NCBI RefSeq assembly: GCF_020567525.1
Contig: NZ_JAJCVI010000005.1
Span: 124,001 to 188,000, forward strand
Length of the DNA stretch: 64,000 nt
Source of the DNA: Halorubellus salinus
GTDB taxonomy: Archaea; Halobacteriota; Halobacteria; Halobacteriales; Natrialbaceae
Direction: 5' to 3'
Position numbers and translations under genes: made by a program. The notes beneath the pieces are model-generated. The model was not told where the DNA came from. It saw nothing but the letters and a program-made list of their open reading frames with translations, and did not search any database. Below, piece after piece: positions 9,005-18,689 of this stretch (its first letter is position 1; each line of letters begins with the position of its first letter).

Positions 9005-9187
9005 CGTCGAGTCGACGTGTCGGTGCCGTGCCACAAGTGCGTTCGGGTCGTGACCGGGCGACGACCGCGCAGCCCAAGAGACGCGGCGAAGGCACCGGAT
9101 CGCAGACGAGGTCGCGAAGCCGCCGTGGTTCGAGCGGCGAGCCGCGGAGACGCAGGTTTTTCACGCACTGCGCTCCTTCCCATGGGC

Positions 9188-9841
9188 ATGAGCGACTTCG
9201 ACAAGGAAGCCGAACGGCAGCGCCTCAGAGAGAAGTACGAGGCCGAACGAGAGGACCGCGAGGCGACCGAGCACATGAGCGAGTTGCTCCTCAAGGGCGC
9301 CACGATGACGAACGCCCACTGCGGGACCTGCGGCGACCCCATCTTCCGGTACGACGGCCAGGAGTTCTGTCCCACGTGCAGCAACAAGGTGCAAGACGAC
9401 GCCACCACCACGGCGGACGCGAACACGAACCAGCAGGACGACGCCACCACCACGGCGGACACGCACACCGGGGACGCACAACCACAGGAAGCGAACGTAC
9501 AACCGCAGGACGCGAACGTACAACCGCAGGAAGCGAACGTACAACCACGGGACGCGACCCGGACCGACGCCGACCCGACGGCCGCGACCGCCGCGTCGTC
9601 GAGCGCGACACCCGAACCGGAACCACCAGCCGCCGACGACCGCGCACAGCGTCACGACACCGTCTCTGGCACCGGGGACGCACTGGCCGGTGAGAACGCG
9701 GTCGCAAACGTCGAAGCGACCGTCGAGCGGTTCGCGGCCGCCGCCGCCGACACCGACGACCCCGAGCGCGCCCGTGAGTACCTCGCCGTCGTCCGCGACG
9801 CCACCGACACGCTCCGCACGCTCCGGGGCGACGCACGCTGA
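9188..9841 (+). CDS. Zinc-ribbon protein, Sjogren/scleroderma autoantigen 1-like
   Basis: A 217-residue protein with an N-terminal SSSCA1-type region: charged helix ([20 protein letters not shown]), then [20 protein letters not shown] and a four-cysteine ribbon [20 protein letters not shown]. The middle (about residues 70-130) is a disordered low-complexity tract with two DDATTTAD units and repeated ANVQPQE/D units. The C-terminal 50 residues form a predicted helix pair. The archaeal family is uncharacterised; the zinc ribbon suggests a nucleic-acid or ribosome link. A second ATG lies two codons upstream (9182). Confidence 0.8.
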   Translation: MSDFDKEAERQRLREKYEAEREDREATEHMSELLLKGATMTNAHCGTCGDPIFRYDGQEFCPTCSNKVQDDATTTADANTNQQDDATTTADTHTGDAQPQEANVQPQDANVQPQEANVQPRDATRTDADPTAATAASSSATPEPEPPAADDRAQRHDTVSGTGDALAGENAVANVEATVERFAAAAADTDDPERAREYLAVVRDATDTLRTLRGDAR

Positions 9842-9869
9842 CCGCGGACGAACGCGACCGAACGCCGCC

Positions 9870-12407
9870 TCAGTCCCGGCCCGGGTCGTACTCGCTCCCG
9901 ACGACCTCCCGTATCCGTTCGGCCGTCACCGTCCCGACGCCCGCGACCTCCTCCAGGTCCTCGGCGCGCGCCGTCATCACCGCCTCCACCGTCGCGAAGT
10001 GCTCGAGGAGCGACCGCGCCGTCACCGGCCCGACGTCCGCGATGGACGAGACGACGTACTCCTGTTGCTCGGTGAGCGTCTTCGACGCCTTCTCGCCGTG
10101 CACGCTCACCTCGCGGCCGTCGACCTCCTGTTCGCGTTCCGCGACCACCGACAGGAGCTCCATCGTATCCGCCTCGCTCTGCGTGCGGAGGACGCTCACG
10201 CCGAAGTCGACCGCGAGCGACGCCAGCGCGCCACGGATCGCGTTCGGATGCACCTGCCGTCGCCCGTACAGGCTGCCCTCGCCCTCGACGACGACCACGG
10301 GCCGCGAGTAGTGGCGGGTCGCGTCACCGAGTTGCTCGAACATCGACCGGTCGCCGCCCGTGAGGGTGTCGAGGAAGTCGTCCACGGACTTCCGTTCGAC
10401 GACCACGCGGTCGGAAAGCACGTAGTCGCCGACCGATAGCGTCTCCAGGCGCGTCGTCACGCCCTCGCGCTTCGAGAGCTCGCGCGGAATCGTCGAATCC
10501 ATCTCGCGCTGGTCGACCACCACCTCGACGGTGCCGTCCGCATCCGGCTGTGCGCGCTCGACCGGTTCGCTCCCCGCATCGGCAGCGACCTCGGCGTCGT
10601 CGACGCCGTCGGCCGCGGCGTCGTCCGCTCCCTCGCTGTCGTCCGCGTCGTCGGCGTCGTCGGCGTCCGCGCCACCGTCGGTGTCGCCACCGGTGAAATC
10701 CTGGAGGCCCGGCTGCGCGTCGCCAGCGCTATCCACGGCGCTCGAACCGCCGTCGCTCGCAGCCGGTTCGCTCGTCGGTCCGGCGCTCGACTCGCCACCA
10801 TCGGGCGCGTCCTCGAACGCGGAAAGCGACGCCTGCGAGTCGTCCAGCTCCTCCGCCAGGTCGTCCACGCTCGCCTTCAACTCCCGCAACTCCGACTCCA
10901 TCTCGCGCTCCCGGCGCTTGCTGATCCAGAAGTACGCCTCGTCCCGCGTATCCTCGGCCATCAACACCACGACGCGGCCCTCGGCCTGCCGGCCAGTCCG
11001 CCCCTTCCGCTGGATGGAGCGGATCGCGGTCGGTACCGGCTCGTAGAACAGGACGAGGTCGACCTCCGGCACGTCCAGGCCCTCCTCCGCGACCGACGTG
11101 GAGACGAGGACCTCGAACTCGCCCGCGCGGAAGTCGTCGAGCACCTCCTGTTGCTGGGTCTGGGTCATCCCGTCGCTCCCCTCCTTGTCGCCCTGCCCGA
11201 CGAACCGCCGGACGTCGAACCCATCCGAGAGGAAGTCCGTGAGCGCCTCCGCGGTGTCCCGGGACTCCGTGAAGACGATGACGCGCTCCCCGCCCTCGAG
11301 GCCGAGCGTCTCCGCCAGCAGGCGTCGCGCCTCCGCGTACTTCGGGTGGAGGTCGTCGTACTCCCTCGCGCGCCGCATCGCCTCCTGCACCTTCGCCTCG
11401 CTGATCATCCGCTGACTCGCCTTCGACGCCCCCGACGACCGCGCCGCGTTCTCCTGGCGCTCGAAGTACCGCCGGAGGCTCTCCACGCTCTGCGTCTCGA
11501 CGTACGTCACCGCCGTCCGGAGCTTCCGGATCTCCGCGAGGAAACTCATCCCCTGGTAGCCCTCGCTCTGGTCGTTGTCCATCAGCTTCCGGAGTTCCGC
11601 ACTCATCCGGTTGACGACCTTCTCCGAGAGGTCCGGCTGCGTCGTGTTCACCACGCCGAGTTCCTTCAACTCCTCCAGGCGGTCGCTGATGACGTCGTTC
11701 AGCGCGTCACGGATCTCCAGTATCTCGTCCGGCAGGGTGACCTCCACCCACTCGACGTCCGTGTCGTGCGTGTACTCCTCGACGTCCGCGTCCTCCTCCG
11801 TCATCACCTCCACCTGCCTGATACCGAGGTTCGCGCAGACGTCCGCGATCTCCTCCTCGTTCCCACCAGGGGACGCACTCATCCCCGTCACCAGCGGGTC
11901 GTCGGCGTCCTGATGGTAGCGTTCCGCGATGTACGTGTACGCGTAGTCGCCGGTCGCGCGGTGGCACTCGTCGAACGTCACGTGCGTCACGTCCGCGAGC
12001 GAGATTCGCGAGCCGACGAGGTCGTTCTCGACGACCTGCGGCGTCGCGATGACCACGCGAGCGTCGCCCCAGAGCGCGGCACGGTCCTCGGGCTTCACCT
12101 CGCCCGTGAACACCACGATGTCGTCGTCCGGGATCGAGAGCGCCTCCCGGTAGAACTCCGCGTGCTGGTTCACGAGCGGTTTCGTCGGCGCGAGCAACAG
12201 CGAGGTCCCGCCGACCTCGTCGAGTCGACGCGCCGTCACGAGCAAGCTCACCGTCGTCTTCCCCAGGCCCGTCGGGAGGCAGACGAGCGTGTGCGCGTCC
12301 GCGGCCGCACCCGCGAGCTGGAGCTGGTAGAGCCGGCGCTCGATGAACCCCGGGTTCAGCAGGGCGTGCTCGACGTACGCGACGTCGCCGTCGTCAGTCG
12401 TCGCCAT
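9870..12407 (-). CDS. hef: Hef-type helicase-nuclease (XPF/FANCM-like)
   Basis: Archaeal Hef acts on stalled replication forks and branched DNA, combining an SF2 helicase with an XPF-type nuclease. In 845 residues: Walker A LPTGLGKTT (44-52), DECH box (around 150), motif III TGMSASPGG, and the C-terminal helicase motif VI with QRKGRTGRQ; a long acidic, Ala/Asp-rich linker (about 545-620); an ERCC4 nuclease domain with VDQREMD, GDYVLSD and VVERKSVDDF; and tandem helix-hairpin-helix motifs at the C-terminus (VTARSLLEHF, VAGVGTVTAERI). The linker matches the intrinsically disordered PCNA-binding segment reported for Hef. A TATA-like CTTAACC lies about 32 nt before the ATG. Confidence 0.95.
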   Translation of the reverse strand: MATTDDGDVAYVEHALLNPGFIERRLYQLQLAGAAADAHTLVCLPTGLGKTTVSLLVTARRLDEVGGTSLLLAPTKPLVNQHAEFYREALSIPDDDIVVFTGEVKPEDRAALWGDARVVIATPQVVENDLVGSRISLADVTHVTFDECHRATGDYAYTYIAERYHQDADDPLVTGMSASPGGNEEEIADVCANLGIRQVEVMTEEDADVEEYTHDTDVEWVEVTLPDEILEIRDALNDVISDRLEELKELGVVNTTQPDLSEKVVNRMSAELRKLMDNDQSEGYQGMSFLAEIRKLRTAVTYVETQSVESLRRYFERQENAARSSGASKASQRMISEAKVQEAMRRAREYDDLHPKYAEARRLLAETLGLEGGERVIVFTESRDTAEALTDFLSDGFDVRRFVGQGDKEGSDGMTQTQQQEVLDDFRAGEFEVLVSTSVAEEGLDVPEVDLVLFYEPVPTAIRSIQRKGRTGRQAEGRVVVLMAEDTRDEAYFWISKRREREMESELRELKASVDDLAEELDDSQASLSAFEDAPDGGESSAGPTSEPAASDGGSSAVDSAGDAQPGLQDFTGGDTDGGADADDADDADDSEGADDAAADGVDDAEVAADAGSEPVERAQPDADGTVEVVVDQREMDSTIPRELSKREGVTTRLETLSVGDYVLSDRVVVERKSVDDFLDTLTGGDRSMFEQLGDATRHYSRPVVVVEGEGSLYGRRQVHPNAIRGALASLAVDFGVSVLRTQSEADTMELLSVVAEREQEVDGREVSVHGEKASKTLTEQQEYVVSSIADVGPVTARSLLEHFATVEAVMTARAEDLEEVAGVGTVTAERIREVVGSEYDPGRD

Positions 12408-12516
12408 CTACGTCGTCGTTGAGCGGCCTCGCGGTTAAGCGTTCGCCGAGCACGGTGGAAGTGAAACCGTGGCGCGTGCGGCGACGTCGACAGCGGTGGT
12501 CGTCAGGGCGCCGGCG

Positions 12517-13149
12517 CTACAGGGACAGCGGCGCGAGCACCGGCGGCAGGTACCGCAGCCCGAGCCACGCCCCGGCCGCGACCGCCAGCGGGATGGAGAG
12601 GTTGTCGTCGACCACCACCCCGCGGAACCGCGGCTTCACGCCGTCGGCGACCGTCGCCCCGACCGCACCGAGCGCGGCCGCGGACAACGGCAGGAACGAC
12701 CACGCCAGCACGAACGACGTCCCGAACATCGCGGCGAGGACGCGCGGGCGCTTCACCGTCCGCAACTCGCCGTCGGACAACAACCCGCTCACGGGGTCGC
12801 CGAGCATCAACGCGAGCATCGCCGGCACCGCGATCGCCGGCTCGAACGCGAGCGCGACCGCGGTCGCACTCCACGTGTAGAGCGCGTACCCCGCCGGGTT
12901 CTCCTGCTCGTACTCGCGCGTCAGCTTCTCGAACACCACCCACTCCAGGCCGACGAACAACCGCAACACCTCTAGAATGGTGACCGCGACCGCGAACACC
13001 ACGAAGAACGCCCTGACGTGGACCCACTCCACGCCCACGTCACGCCCGAACACCCACGCGAGCGGGACGACCGCACCGCTGGCGTGCACGAGCCGACGCG
13101 CCACCTCGTCGCGGAGCCCGACGAGTTCCTGCGGACCGGACTCGCTCAC
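12517..13149 (-). CDS. Dolichol kinase-like membrane protein
   Basis: A 210-residue integral membrane protein with about six membrane segments, related to the dolichol kinase/phytol kinase/CDP-diglyceride synthase superfamily. Family features are RRLVHASGA near the N-terminus, the loop LALMLGDPVSGL and the segment KPRFRGVVVDDNLSIPLAV near the end. It would phosphorylate a polyprenol or other isoprenoid lipid at the membrane, perhaps feeding dolichyl phosphate to glycosylation. The GTG start overlaps the glyS stop (GTGA), so it is the last gene of a three-gene operon. Confidence 0.8.
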   Translation of the reverse strand: MSESGPQELVGLRDEVARRLVHASGAVVPLAWVFGRDVGVEWVHVRAFFVVFAVAVTILEVLRLFVGLEWVVFEKLTREYEQENPAGYALYTWSATAVALAFEPAIAVPAMLALMLGDPVSGLLSDGELRTVKRPRVLAAMFGTSFVLAWSFLPLSAAALGAVGATVADGVKPRFRGVVVDDNLSIPLAVAAGAWLGLRYLPPVLAPLSL

Positions 13150-14879
13150 GCGTCCACGAGGTCCTCGAAGTCGAGTTCGCCCGCGCGAAGCTCCGCGAAC
13201 GTCCCGACGAGGTCGTCGACGTCCACGCGCACCTGCTCGGTCGAATCGCGTTCGCGGATCGTCGCCGTTCCCTCCGGGTCGGCGTCCAGCGTCACGCAGT
13301 ACGGCGTCCCGACCTCGTCCTGCCGTCGGTAGCGACGACCGATGCTCCCGGAGTCGTCGTACGTCACGTCGAACCCGGCCGCACGAAGCGTCGACGCGAC
13401 CTCGCGCGCCGTCTCCGGCAGCCCGTCCTGGTCCGTGAGCGGGAACACGCCGACGAACGTCGGCGCCACCGCCGCGGGAAGTCGAAGGACGTCGCGCTCC
13501 TCGCCCTCGACCTCGTCGGTCTCGTGGGCGTGCGCGAGCACCGAGTACACGACGCGACCGACGCCGAACGCCGGCTCGACGACGTGCGGCGTGATGTGCT
13601 CGCCGTGCTCCGTGACCTCCTCGACCGCGAACCCCGTCTGCTCGGTCGGCACCGTGTACGTCTCGCCGTCGACCTCGACGGTCACCTCGTCGCCGTCGAA
13701 CGCCGACCGGTCGCGGTCCGCGAGCGCCTGCAGCGCCTCCGCGACGTCACCAGCAGCACCGCCGAACTCCGGCCCGAGGTAGCTCATGTCCGGGTCGACG
13801 GTCGCGCGCTCCGTCGACACCGGCTCGTCGTACTCCTTGAACAGCGTGAACGAATCGTCGCCGTACTTCGCGTGCTTCGACAGGTCGTAGTCGCTCCGCG
13901 CCGCGATGCCCTCGATCTCGACCCAGTCGCCGTCGACGAGCGCCTCCGCGTCCCAGCAGTCGCTCGCGTAGTGCGCGAGCTCGCCCGGGAGGTGCTGGCG
14001 GAGCCGGTACTTCTCCATGTCGATGCCGACGCGCTCGAACCACGCCGTCGACCGCGCCAGGAAGTACGCCAGCCACTCGCCCGCGACGACGCCCTCCTCG
14101 ACCGCCTCCGTCGGCGTCAACGTCAGGTACTCCTCGCCGTCGCCCTCCTGGGCGTCGGCGGGATACAGCGGGAGCGTGACGTCCGCGACCGCGTCCAGAT
14201 CCGGTTCGTCCTCCTCCGGGTCGATGAACATCTCCAGTTCCGCCATCGTGAACTCGCGAGCACGCAACAGCGCGTTCCGCGGCGAGATCTCGTTCCGGTA
14301 GCCCGCACCGATCTGCGCGACCCCGAACGGCGTCTGGTTGCGCGCGTACTCCTTCAATCGCGGGAACTCCACGAACATCCCCTGGGCGGTCTCCGGCCGC
14401 AGATACCCGGCCTGGTCGCCGCCCGGCCCGATGCTCGTCTCGAACATCAGGTTGAACGTCTCCACGGGCTGGCCCACGAGGCTCTCGCCGCACTCCGGAC
14501 ACGCCAGCTCGTGCTCCGCGATGAGCGCCTCGACCTCGTCGGTCGGCAAGCTCTCCGCGTCCTCCAGGTCCGTCGCGTCCTCCACGACGTGGTCCGCGCG
14601 ATGACTCTCACCGCACCCCGGGCACTCGACGAGCATGTCGTCGAACCCATCCAGGTGCCCCGACGCCTCGAACACCGCCTCGGGCGTCACCGTCGGCGCG
14701 TCGATCTCGAGGTTCCCCTCCTTCGTCACGAACCGGTCGCGCCACGCGTCCTCCACGTTGCGCTTCAACGCCGCACCCTCCGGGCCGTACGTGTAGAACC
14801 CCGCGACGCCACCGTACGCCTCGTTCGACTGGAAGAAGAACCCGCGGCGGCGCGCGAGCTCGCTCAGGTCGCTACTCAT
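13146..14879 (-). CDS. glyS: Glycyl-tRNA synthetase, archaeal/eukaryotic type
   Basis: Charges tRNA-Gly. The 577-residue class II enzyme begins MSSDLSELARRRGFFFQSNE. Seen: the class II motif with YLRPETAQGMFVEFPRL, motif 2 YRNEISPRNALLRAREF, and motif 3 EPAFGVGRVVYSVL; a zinc-binding insertion with CPGC and CPEC pairs (about residues 85-155); and a C-terminal anticodon-binding domain. The start at 14879 overlaps the end of the CBS gene by 8 nt; an upstream ATG at 14930 would overlap far more and add a non-conserved tail. Confidence 0.96.
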   Translation of the reverse strand: MSSDLSELARRRGFFFQSNEAYGGVAGFYTYGPEGAALKRNVEDAWRDRFVTKEGNLEIDAPTVTPEAVFEASGHLDGFDDMLVECPGCGESHRADHVVEDATDLEDAESLPTDEVEALIAEHELACPECGESLVGQPVETFNLMFETSIGPGGDQAGYLRPETAQGMFVEFPRLKEYARNQTPFGVAQIGAGYRNEISPRNALLRAREFTMAELEMFIDPEEDEPDLDAVADVTLPLYPADAQEGDGEEYLTLTPTEAVEEGVVAGEWLAYFLARSTAWFERVGIDMEKYRLRQHLPGELAHYASDCWDAEALVDGDWVEIEGIAARSDYDLSKHAKYGDDSFTLFKEYDEPVSTERATVDPDMSYLGPEFGGAAGDVAEALQALADRDRSAFDGDEVTVEVDGETYTVPTEQTGFAVEEVTEHGEHITPHVVEPAFGVGRVVYSVLAHAHETDEVEGEERDVLRLPAAVAPTFVGVFPLTDQDGLPETAREVASTLRAAGFDVTYDDSGSIGRRYRRQDEVGTPYCVTLDADPEGTATIRERDSTEQVRVDVDDLVGTFAELRAGELDFEDLVDA

Positions 14880-15723
14880 ACAGCGCCTCCAGGACGTCCA
14901 CGTCCCGAACGACACCGACCAGGCGGTCACCGGACACCACCGGCACCTGCTCGATGTCGTGCGTGATCATCTCCTGGGCCGCCTTCTGGACGGACTTGCG
15001 TCCCGAGATCGTCACCAGGTCCGCCGTCATGAACTTGCTGACTGGCTCCGCCGGAATCTCGACGTTCCGCGTCGGCACGTACCGACCACCGACGGCCTTG
15101 ATGCCCTCCCACATCCACTCGTCGTCCTCGTTCGCGATCGAGTTCCCCGTGTCGTCCTCGCCCTCGACGATACGCGCCACCTCGATGATGTCGACCTCCG
15201 TCAACATCCCCGTCAGGTCCGCGTCGTCGTCCAGCACGACCGCGTACGGGACGTTCGCGTAGAACAGCTCGCGTTCCGCGACCGGGAGCGGCGTCCCCGC
15301 GTACGTCGTGTTCACGTCCCGCGTCGCGACCGACTCCACGGTCGCGTCCGTCGCCGCGTCCCCGCGAGCGACCGCATGCACGACGTCCGTCATCGTCACG
15401 ATACCCTCGAGCTCGCCGTCGACAACCGGCATCCGGCGCGCACCCTCCTCGACCATCTGCCGCGCGACAACCGTCAGGTCCGCGTCCGCCGTCGTCGTCG
15501 GCACCTCCTCCATCAATATCGCGAGCTGGTCCTCGTCGGGCTGGTCGATGAGCGCGTCGCGAGACACGAGGCCACGATACTCCTCTCCGGCCTCGGTCCG
15601 CTTCACCACGGGCACCGACGAGAACCCGTGCTCCTGGAGGTACTCGAGCACGTCGTCGCGCGTCCCGGGCAACTCGACCGTAACCAACTCCGAGCGCGTC
15701 GTCATAGCGTCGGCAACGTTCAT
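14872..15723 (-). CDS. Four-CBS-domain protein
   Basis: A 283-residue protein built of four CBS motifs arranged as two Bateman modules: about 1-58, 62-118, 122-186 and 222-283. Recurrent elements such as SSVPVVKR, RRMPVVDGELEGIVTMTD and EQVPVVSGDRLVGVVRDVDVLE are seen. Such stand-alone modules bind adenosine ligands and modulate partner proteins; the partner here is unknown. It is the first gene of the operon with glyS and the dolichol kinase-like gene, with a clear TATA box upstream. Confidence 0.88.
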   Translation of the reverse strand: MNVADAMTTRSELVTVELPGTRDDVLEYLQEHGFSSVPVVKRTEAGEEYRGLVSRDALIDQPDEDQLAILMEEVPTTTADADLTVVARQMVEEGARRMPVVDGELEGIVTMTDVVHAVARGDAATDATVESVATRDVNTTYAGTPLPVAERELFYANVPYAVVLDDDADLTGMLTEVDIIEVARIVEGEDDTGNSIANEDDEWMWEGIKAVGGRYVPTRNVEIPAEPVSKFMTADLVTISGRKSVQKAAQEMITHDIEQVPVVSGDRLVGVVRDVDVLEALYE

Positions 15724-15746
15724 ACACGCACCCTACAGTCAAAACG

Positions 15747-15755
15747 GAAATAAAG
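15747..15755 (-). promoter_or_regulatory. TATA box of the CBS-glyS operon
   Basis: On the minus strand CTTTATTTC lies 24-32 nt before the ATG at 15723, predicting a leaderless operon transcript. Confidence 0.6.
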
Positions 15756-15810
15756 CCCCTGTTTCTGCCGGCGCGCACGCACCGCACCGACCGACGAACC
15801 GAACGCGCGC

Positions 15811-16443
15811 TCAGGCGTCCTCGACCGACCCGTCCTCGACGTCCTCCGGGTCGACGTCGTCGAGCTTCTTCGCGACCTCCTGGGGGTCCATCGACTCCAT
15901 CCGGTAATCCTCGATACGGTCGATCTGGGGCACGAACTTCTCGACGCTATCGTGCTCGAACGCACCGATACGCGTCCCGTCGATGAGCTGCGCGTACGTG
16001 TACATCTCGTCCTCGCGACGCGCCGCGTTCACCATCCCCGGCGCGAACCGGAGCTCGTACTGGCCCGCGACGAAGATGACCGTCTCCGTCGCCGGGTCGA
16101 TGTACTCGACGACCACGTACGCACGGCCCTGGTCCTCGGCCCGGTACACCTCGTACTTCGGGAACTCGCGACCCTCGTAGGCGTCCTCGAACTCCTCGGC
16201 CATGTTGTTCGGGAGCACGAACACCAGACCGAAGTCGTCGCGGTCGCCCGCGTCCGGGTTCGTCGGCGCCGTATCGACCGCCATACACGAGACGGCCGTC
16301 CAGCCCTCCTCGCGGCGAGCCGCAGCCATCGCCTCCATGTCCTCGAGGGTGGCCTCCCACGCCTCCCGGATGGCGTCCGCGTTCGCCGCGATTCGGTCCG
16401 CGTGCGTGAAGTCCTCCTCGTCGATGTCGGGGGCTTCGGGCAT
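15811..16443 (-). CDS. Conserved haloarchaeal protein of unknown function
   Basis: A 210-residue soluble, very acidic protein starting MPEAPDIDEEDFTHADRIAA. It has an N-terminal helical part (up to about 55), a central alpha/beta part with VVVEYIDPATETVIFVAGQY, and a C-terminal acidic tail rich in Asp/Glu/Val. No catalytic motif is recognised. An in-frame upstream ATG (16497) exists, but CTTAACCG at about -25 to -32 from 16443 fits a TATA-like box and supports the shorter form. The gene stands alone between the CBS operon promoter and the membrane protein downstream of the peptide transporter. Confidence 0.7.
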   Translation of the reverse strand: MPEAPDIDEEDFTHADRIAANADAIREAWEATLEDMEAMAAARREEGWTAVSCMAVDTAPTNPDAGDRDDFGLVFVLPNNMAEEFEDAYEGREFPKYEVYRAEDQGRAYVVVEYIDPATETVIFVAGQYELRFAPGMVNAARREDEMYTYAQLIDGTRIGAFEHDSVEKFVPQIDRIEDYRMESMDPQEVAKKLDDVDPEDVEDGSVEDA

Positions 16444-16567
16444 GGTTCGCACGACGCACCCGAGTCGGTTAAGGGTGTCTCTACGCGCCGACGACACCGA
16501 CCCAGGACCGTCCCGCTACCCACGTTGAACCTACGAGAACGAGCGGACGAGTGTCCGCGGTCCGGAC

Positions 16568-17026
16568 TCACGCACCGAGTCCGATACCGAACACGAACTC
16601 CATCGCCATCGACGCCGCGACGATCGCGACCCCACCGACGAACCGCTTCACGTCCGGCGAGAACCGCTCACCGACCGACAGCTCCGTCCACCGCGCCGGC
16701 GGTAGCGCCGCCGCAACGCGCTGCACGACCGACACCTCGACGTTCCCGACCGTCGGATGACTCGCACCCGCATCGACCGACGCCGCACGCTTCTTCGGCG
16801 AATCCGGCCGGAGCTTCAAGCTCGCGTACGCCACCACCCCCGCTCCGACGAGGAACGTCACCCACTTCGTGAACACCAACCCACCGAACGCCACCTGCTC
16901 GACCACCGACAGCGGCGCGAACACGACCACCAACAGGACCACCACGTACGTCGCCAGGTCCACGACCTTCAACGCGAACGCCTCGACGGCGTCAGGCGAC
17001 ACCCCACTCGAAGACGACGCCGACAT
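16568..17026 (-). CDS. Small membrane protein at the end of the peptide-transporter operon
   Basis: A 152-residue protein with two hydrophobic segments in the first half (about 24-45 and 52-70) and one near the C-terminus (about 127-148). No recognised catalytic motif. Its ATG follows the stop of the DppF-like ATPase by one nucleotide, so it is very probably co-translated with the transporter; whether it takes part in transport is unknown. Confidence 0.7.
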   Translation of the reverse strand: MSASSSSGVSPDAVEAFALKVVDLATYVVVLLVVVFAPLSVVEQVAFGGLVFTKWVTFLVGAGVVAYASLKLRPDSPKKRAASVDAGASHPTVGNVEVSVVQRVAAALPPARWTELSVGERFSPDVKRFVGGVAIVAASMAMEFVFGIGLGA

Positions 17027-17027
17027 C

Positions 17028-18689
17028 CTAGAGGCGCTTGAAGACCGACTGACTGTCCTCGTACTCGTCGATGTGACGGTGACAGAAGCTCGTCCGGAGC
17101 TCGGTCACCGAATGATGCCGCGGCTTCTCCTTGTCGCAGACGCTCCCGAACTCCTCGAAGAGGTAGTTCCGCGCCTGATTATCGTTCCCGGCGTCGACGT
17201 AACTCGACGCCTCGCGGATGTGCTGTCGCGCATCGTCCGGTAGCTTGTCCTGCACGTCACCGAACAGCTCGTCCGTGATCTCGGAGATGTCCGAGAACCG
17301 CGTCTCCTTCCCGAGGAACTCCCGGACCCGATCCGAGAACGACCGGTCGGCGCGCGTCCGCTCGCGGATGACCTCGCGGAACACCTCGATGCGCTCCCAC
17401 GCCTCGTCGTCCATCCCGCGGTACGCCTCCGGCCGTATCTTCGCCGGACACCGCGTACTGAACGGACACCCAGCAGGCGGGTCGCGCGGACTCGGCGGCG
17501 TCCCCCGCAACGTCACCCGGTCCTTCTCCGCGTTCGGATCCGGCTCCGGGATCGCCGACAGCAACGAATGCGTGTACGGGTTCGCCGGCGCCTCGAACAA
17601 CTCCTCGGTGTCGCCGATCTCCATGATGTGCCCGAGGTACATCACCGCCACCCGGTCACAGATGTGCTTGACGACGCTCAGGTCGTGCGCGATGAACAGG
17701 TACGTCAACCCGAACTCCGTCTGGAGGTCCTCCAGGAGGTTCAGGATCTTCGCCTGCACGGACACGTCTAGCGCCGACACCGGCTCGTCGAGCACCAGGA
17801 AGTCCGGTTCGAGCGCGAGCGCTCGCGCGATCCCGATGCGCTGACGCTGCCCGCCACTGAACTGGTGGGGGTACCGGAAGTAGTGCTCCGGGCGAAGCCC
17901 GACCGTCTCGAGGAGTTCGCGCACGCGCTCGCGGCGCTCGCGTTTCGTCCCCCAACTGTGGACGTCCAAGGGCTCACGAACGATCTCACCGACCGTCATC
18001 CGGTCGTTCAGGCTCGACTCGGGGTCCTGGAAGACGATACCCAGTTGCTTCCCGCGAAGCTTCTTCAACGCGTAATCCGGCGCCGACGTCACGTCGATGT
18101 ACCCGGCGTCGACCTGCAGGCCGTCACCGCCCTTCGACCCGGACTCCACGAACACGAAGTCCTTCTCGTCGTACAACCCGAGACGCTCACCGAACCCTTC
18201 GTCAACGATGGATTCGACCGTCACGTTCCCCTCCGTGACGAGCGTCTTCGCGTTCGCCTCGTCCGCACTGATCGTCGCGAACTGCGGCGCGTCAGTGATG
18301 AGCTGGGGTTTCACGCCGTCGTTCAGGAGCTGCTGCACGAGCTCGACCGCGTCGTGACGCTCGTAGACGTCCGGCAGGAACACCGTCCGTCGGCGATTCC
18401 CGTTCGCGAACGTCTGCACGACGTCCGGCTTCGAGAACCGGCTGACGCCGGCCGTCGCATCCTCCAACTGCACGAGCGTCCGACCGAGCGTCGACTTCCC
18501 ACACCCGGACTCGCCGACGAGACCCAGCGTCTCACCGCTCCGGATGTCGAAGTTCACCCCATCGACCGCCTTCACGGGGTTACTCGAAACCAGCCCGCCA
18601 CCCTCGTAGTACGTCTTCAGGTTACGGACCTCGATCATCGCGTGCTGCTCGTCTGTCGCCTGCGCCGTTGACATCGCTTGTTTGCTCAT
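17028..18689 (-). CDS. dppF: Dipeptide/oligopeptide ABC transporter ATPase, DppF-like, with inserted domain
   Basis: One of two ATPases of a peptide importer. In 553 residues: Walker [10 protein letters not shown] (59-67), Q-loop FQDPESSLN (220-228), signature SGGQRQR (278-284), Walker B LVLDEP (298-303) and the H-loop (HDLS). Walker A to Q-loop is normally about 45-50 residues in this family; here it is about 150, because residues about 82-205 form an extra domain that is also present in the partner ATPase. At the C-terminus the OppD/F cysteine motif starts normally (CPFSTRC, 408-414), but about 90 helical residues separate it from the later cysteines (VCDKE, SFCHRH). Starts overlap by 4 nt with dppD. 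Confidence 0.9.
   Translation of the reverse strand: MSKQAMSTAQATDEQHAMIEVRNLKTYYEGGGLVSSNPVKAVDGVNFDIRSGETLGLVGESGCGKSTLGRTLVQLEDATAGVSRFSKPDVVQTFANGNRRRTVFLPDVYERHDAVELVQQLLNDGVKPQLITDAPQFATISADEANAKTLVTEGNVTVESIVDEGFGERLGLYDEKDFVFVESGSKGGDGLQVDAGYIDVTSAPDYALKKLRGKQLGIVFQDPESSLNDRMTVGEIVREPLDVHSWGTKRERRERVRELLETVGLRPEHYFRYPHQFSGGQRQRIGIARALALEPDFLVLDEPVSALDVSVQAKILNLLEDLQTEFGLTYLFIAHDLSVVKHICDRVAVMYLGHIMEIGDTEELFEAPANPYTHSLLSAIPEPDPNAEKDRVTLRGTPPSPRDPPAGCPFSTRCPAKIRPEAYRGMDDEAWERIEVFREVIRERTRADRSFSDRVREFLGKETRFSDISEITDELFGDVQDKLPDDARQHIREASSYVDAGNDNQARNYLFEEFGSVCDKEKPRHHSVTELRTSFCHRHIDEYEDSQSVFKRL

Noticed and set aside
7676-9187. Long plus-strand frame leading into the zinc-ribbon gene
   Set aside because: Antisense to mdh and the lipoprotein gene. 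Only the part from 9188 has the family start and acidic composition.
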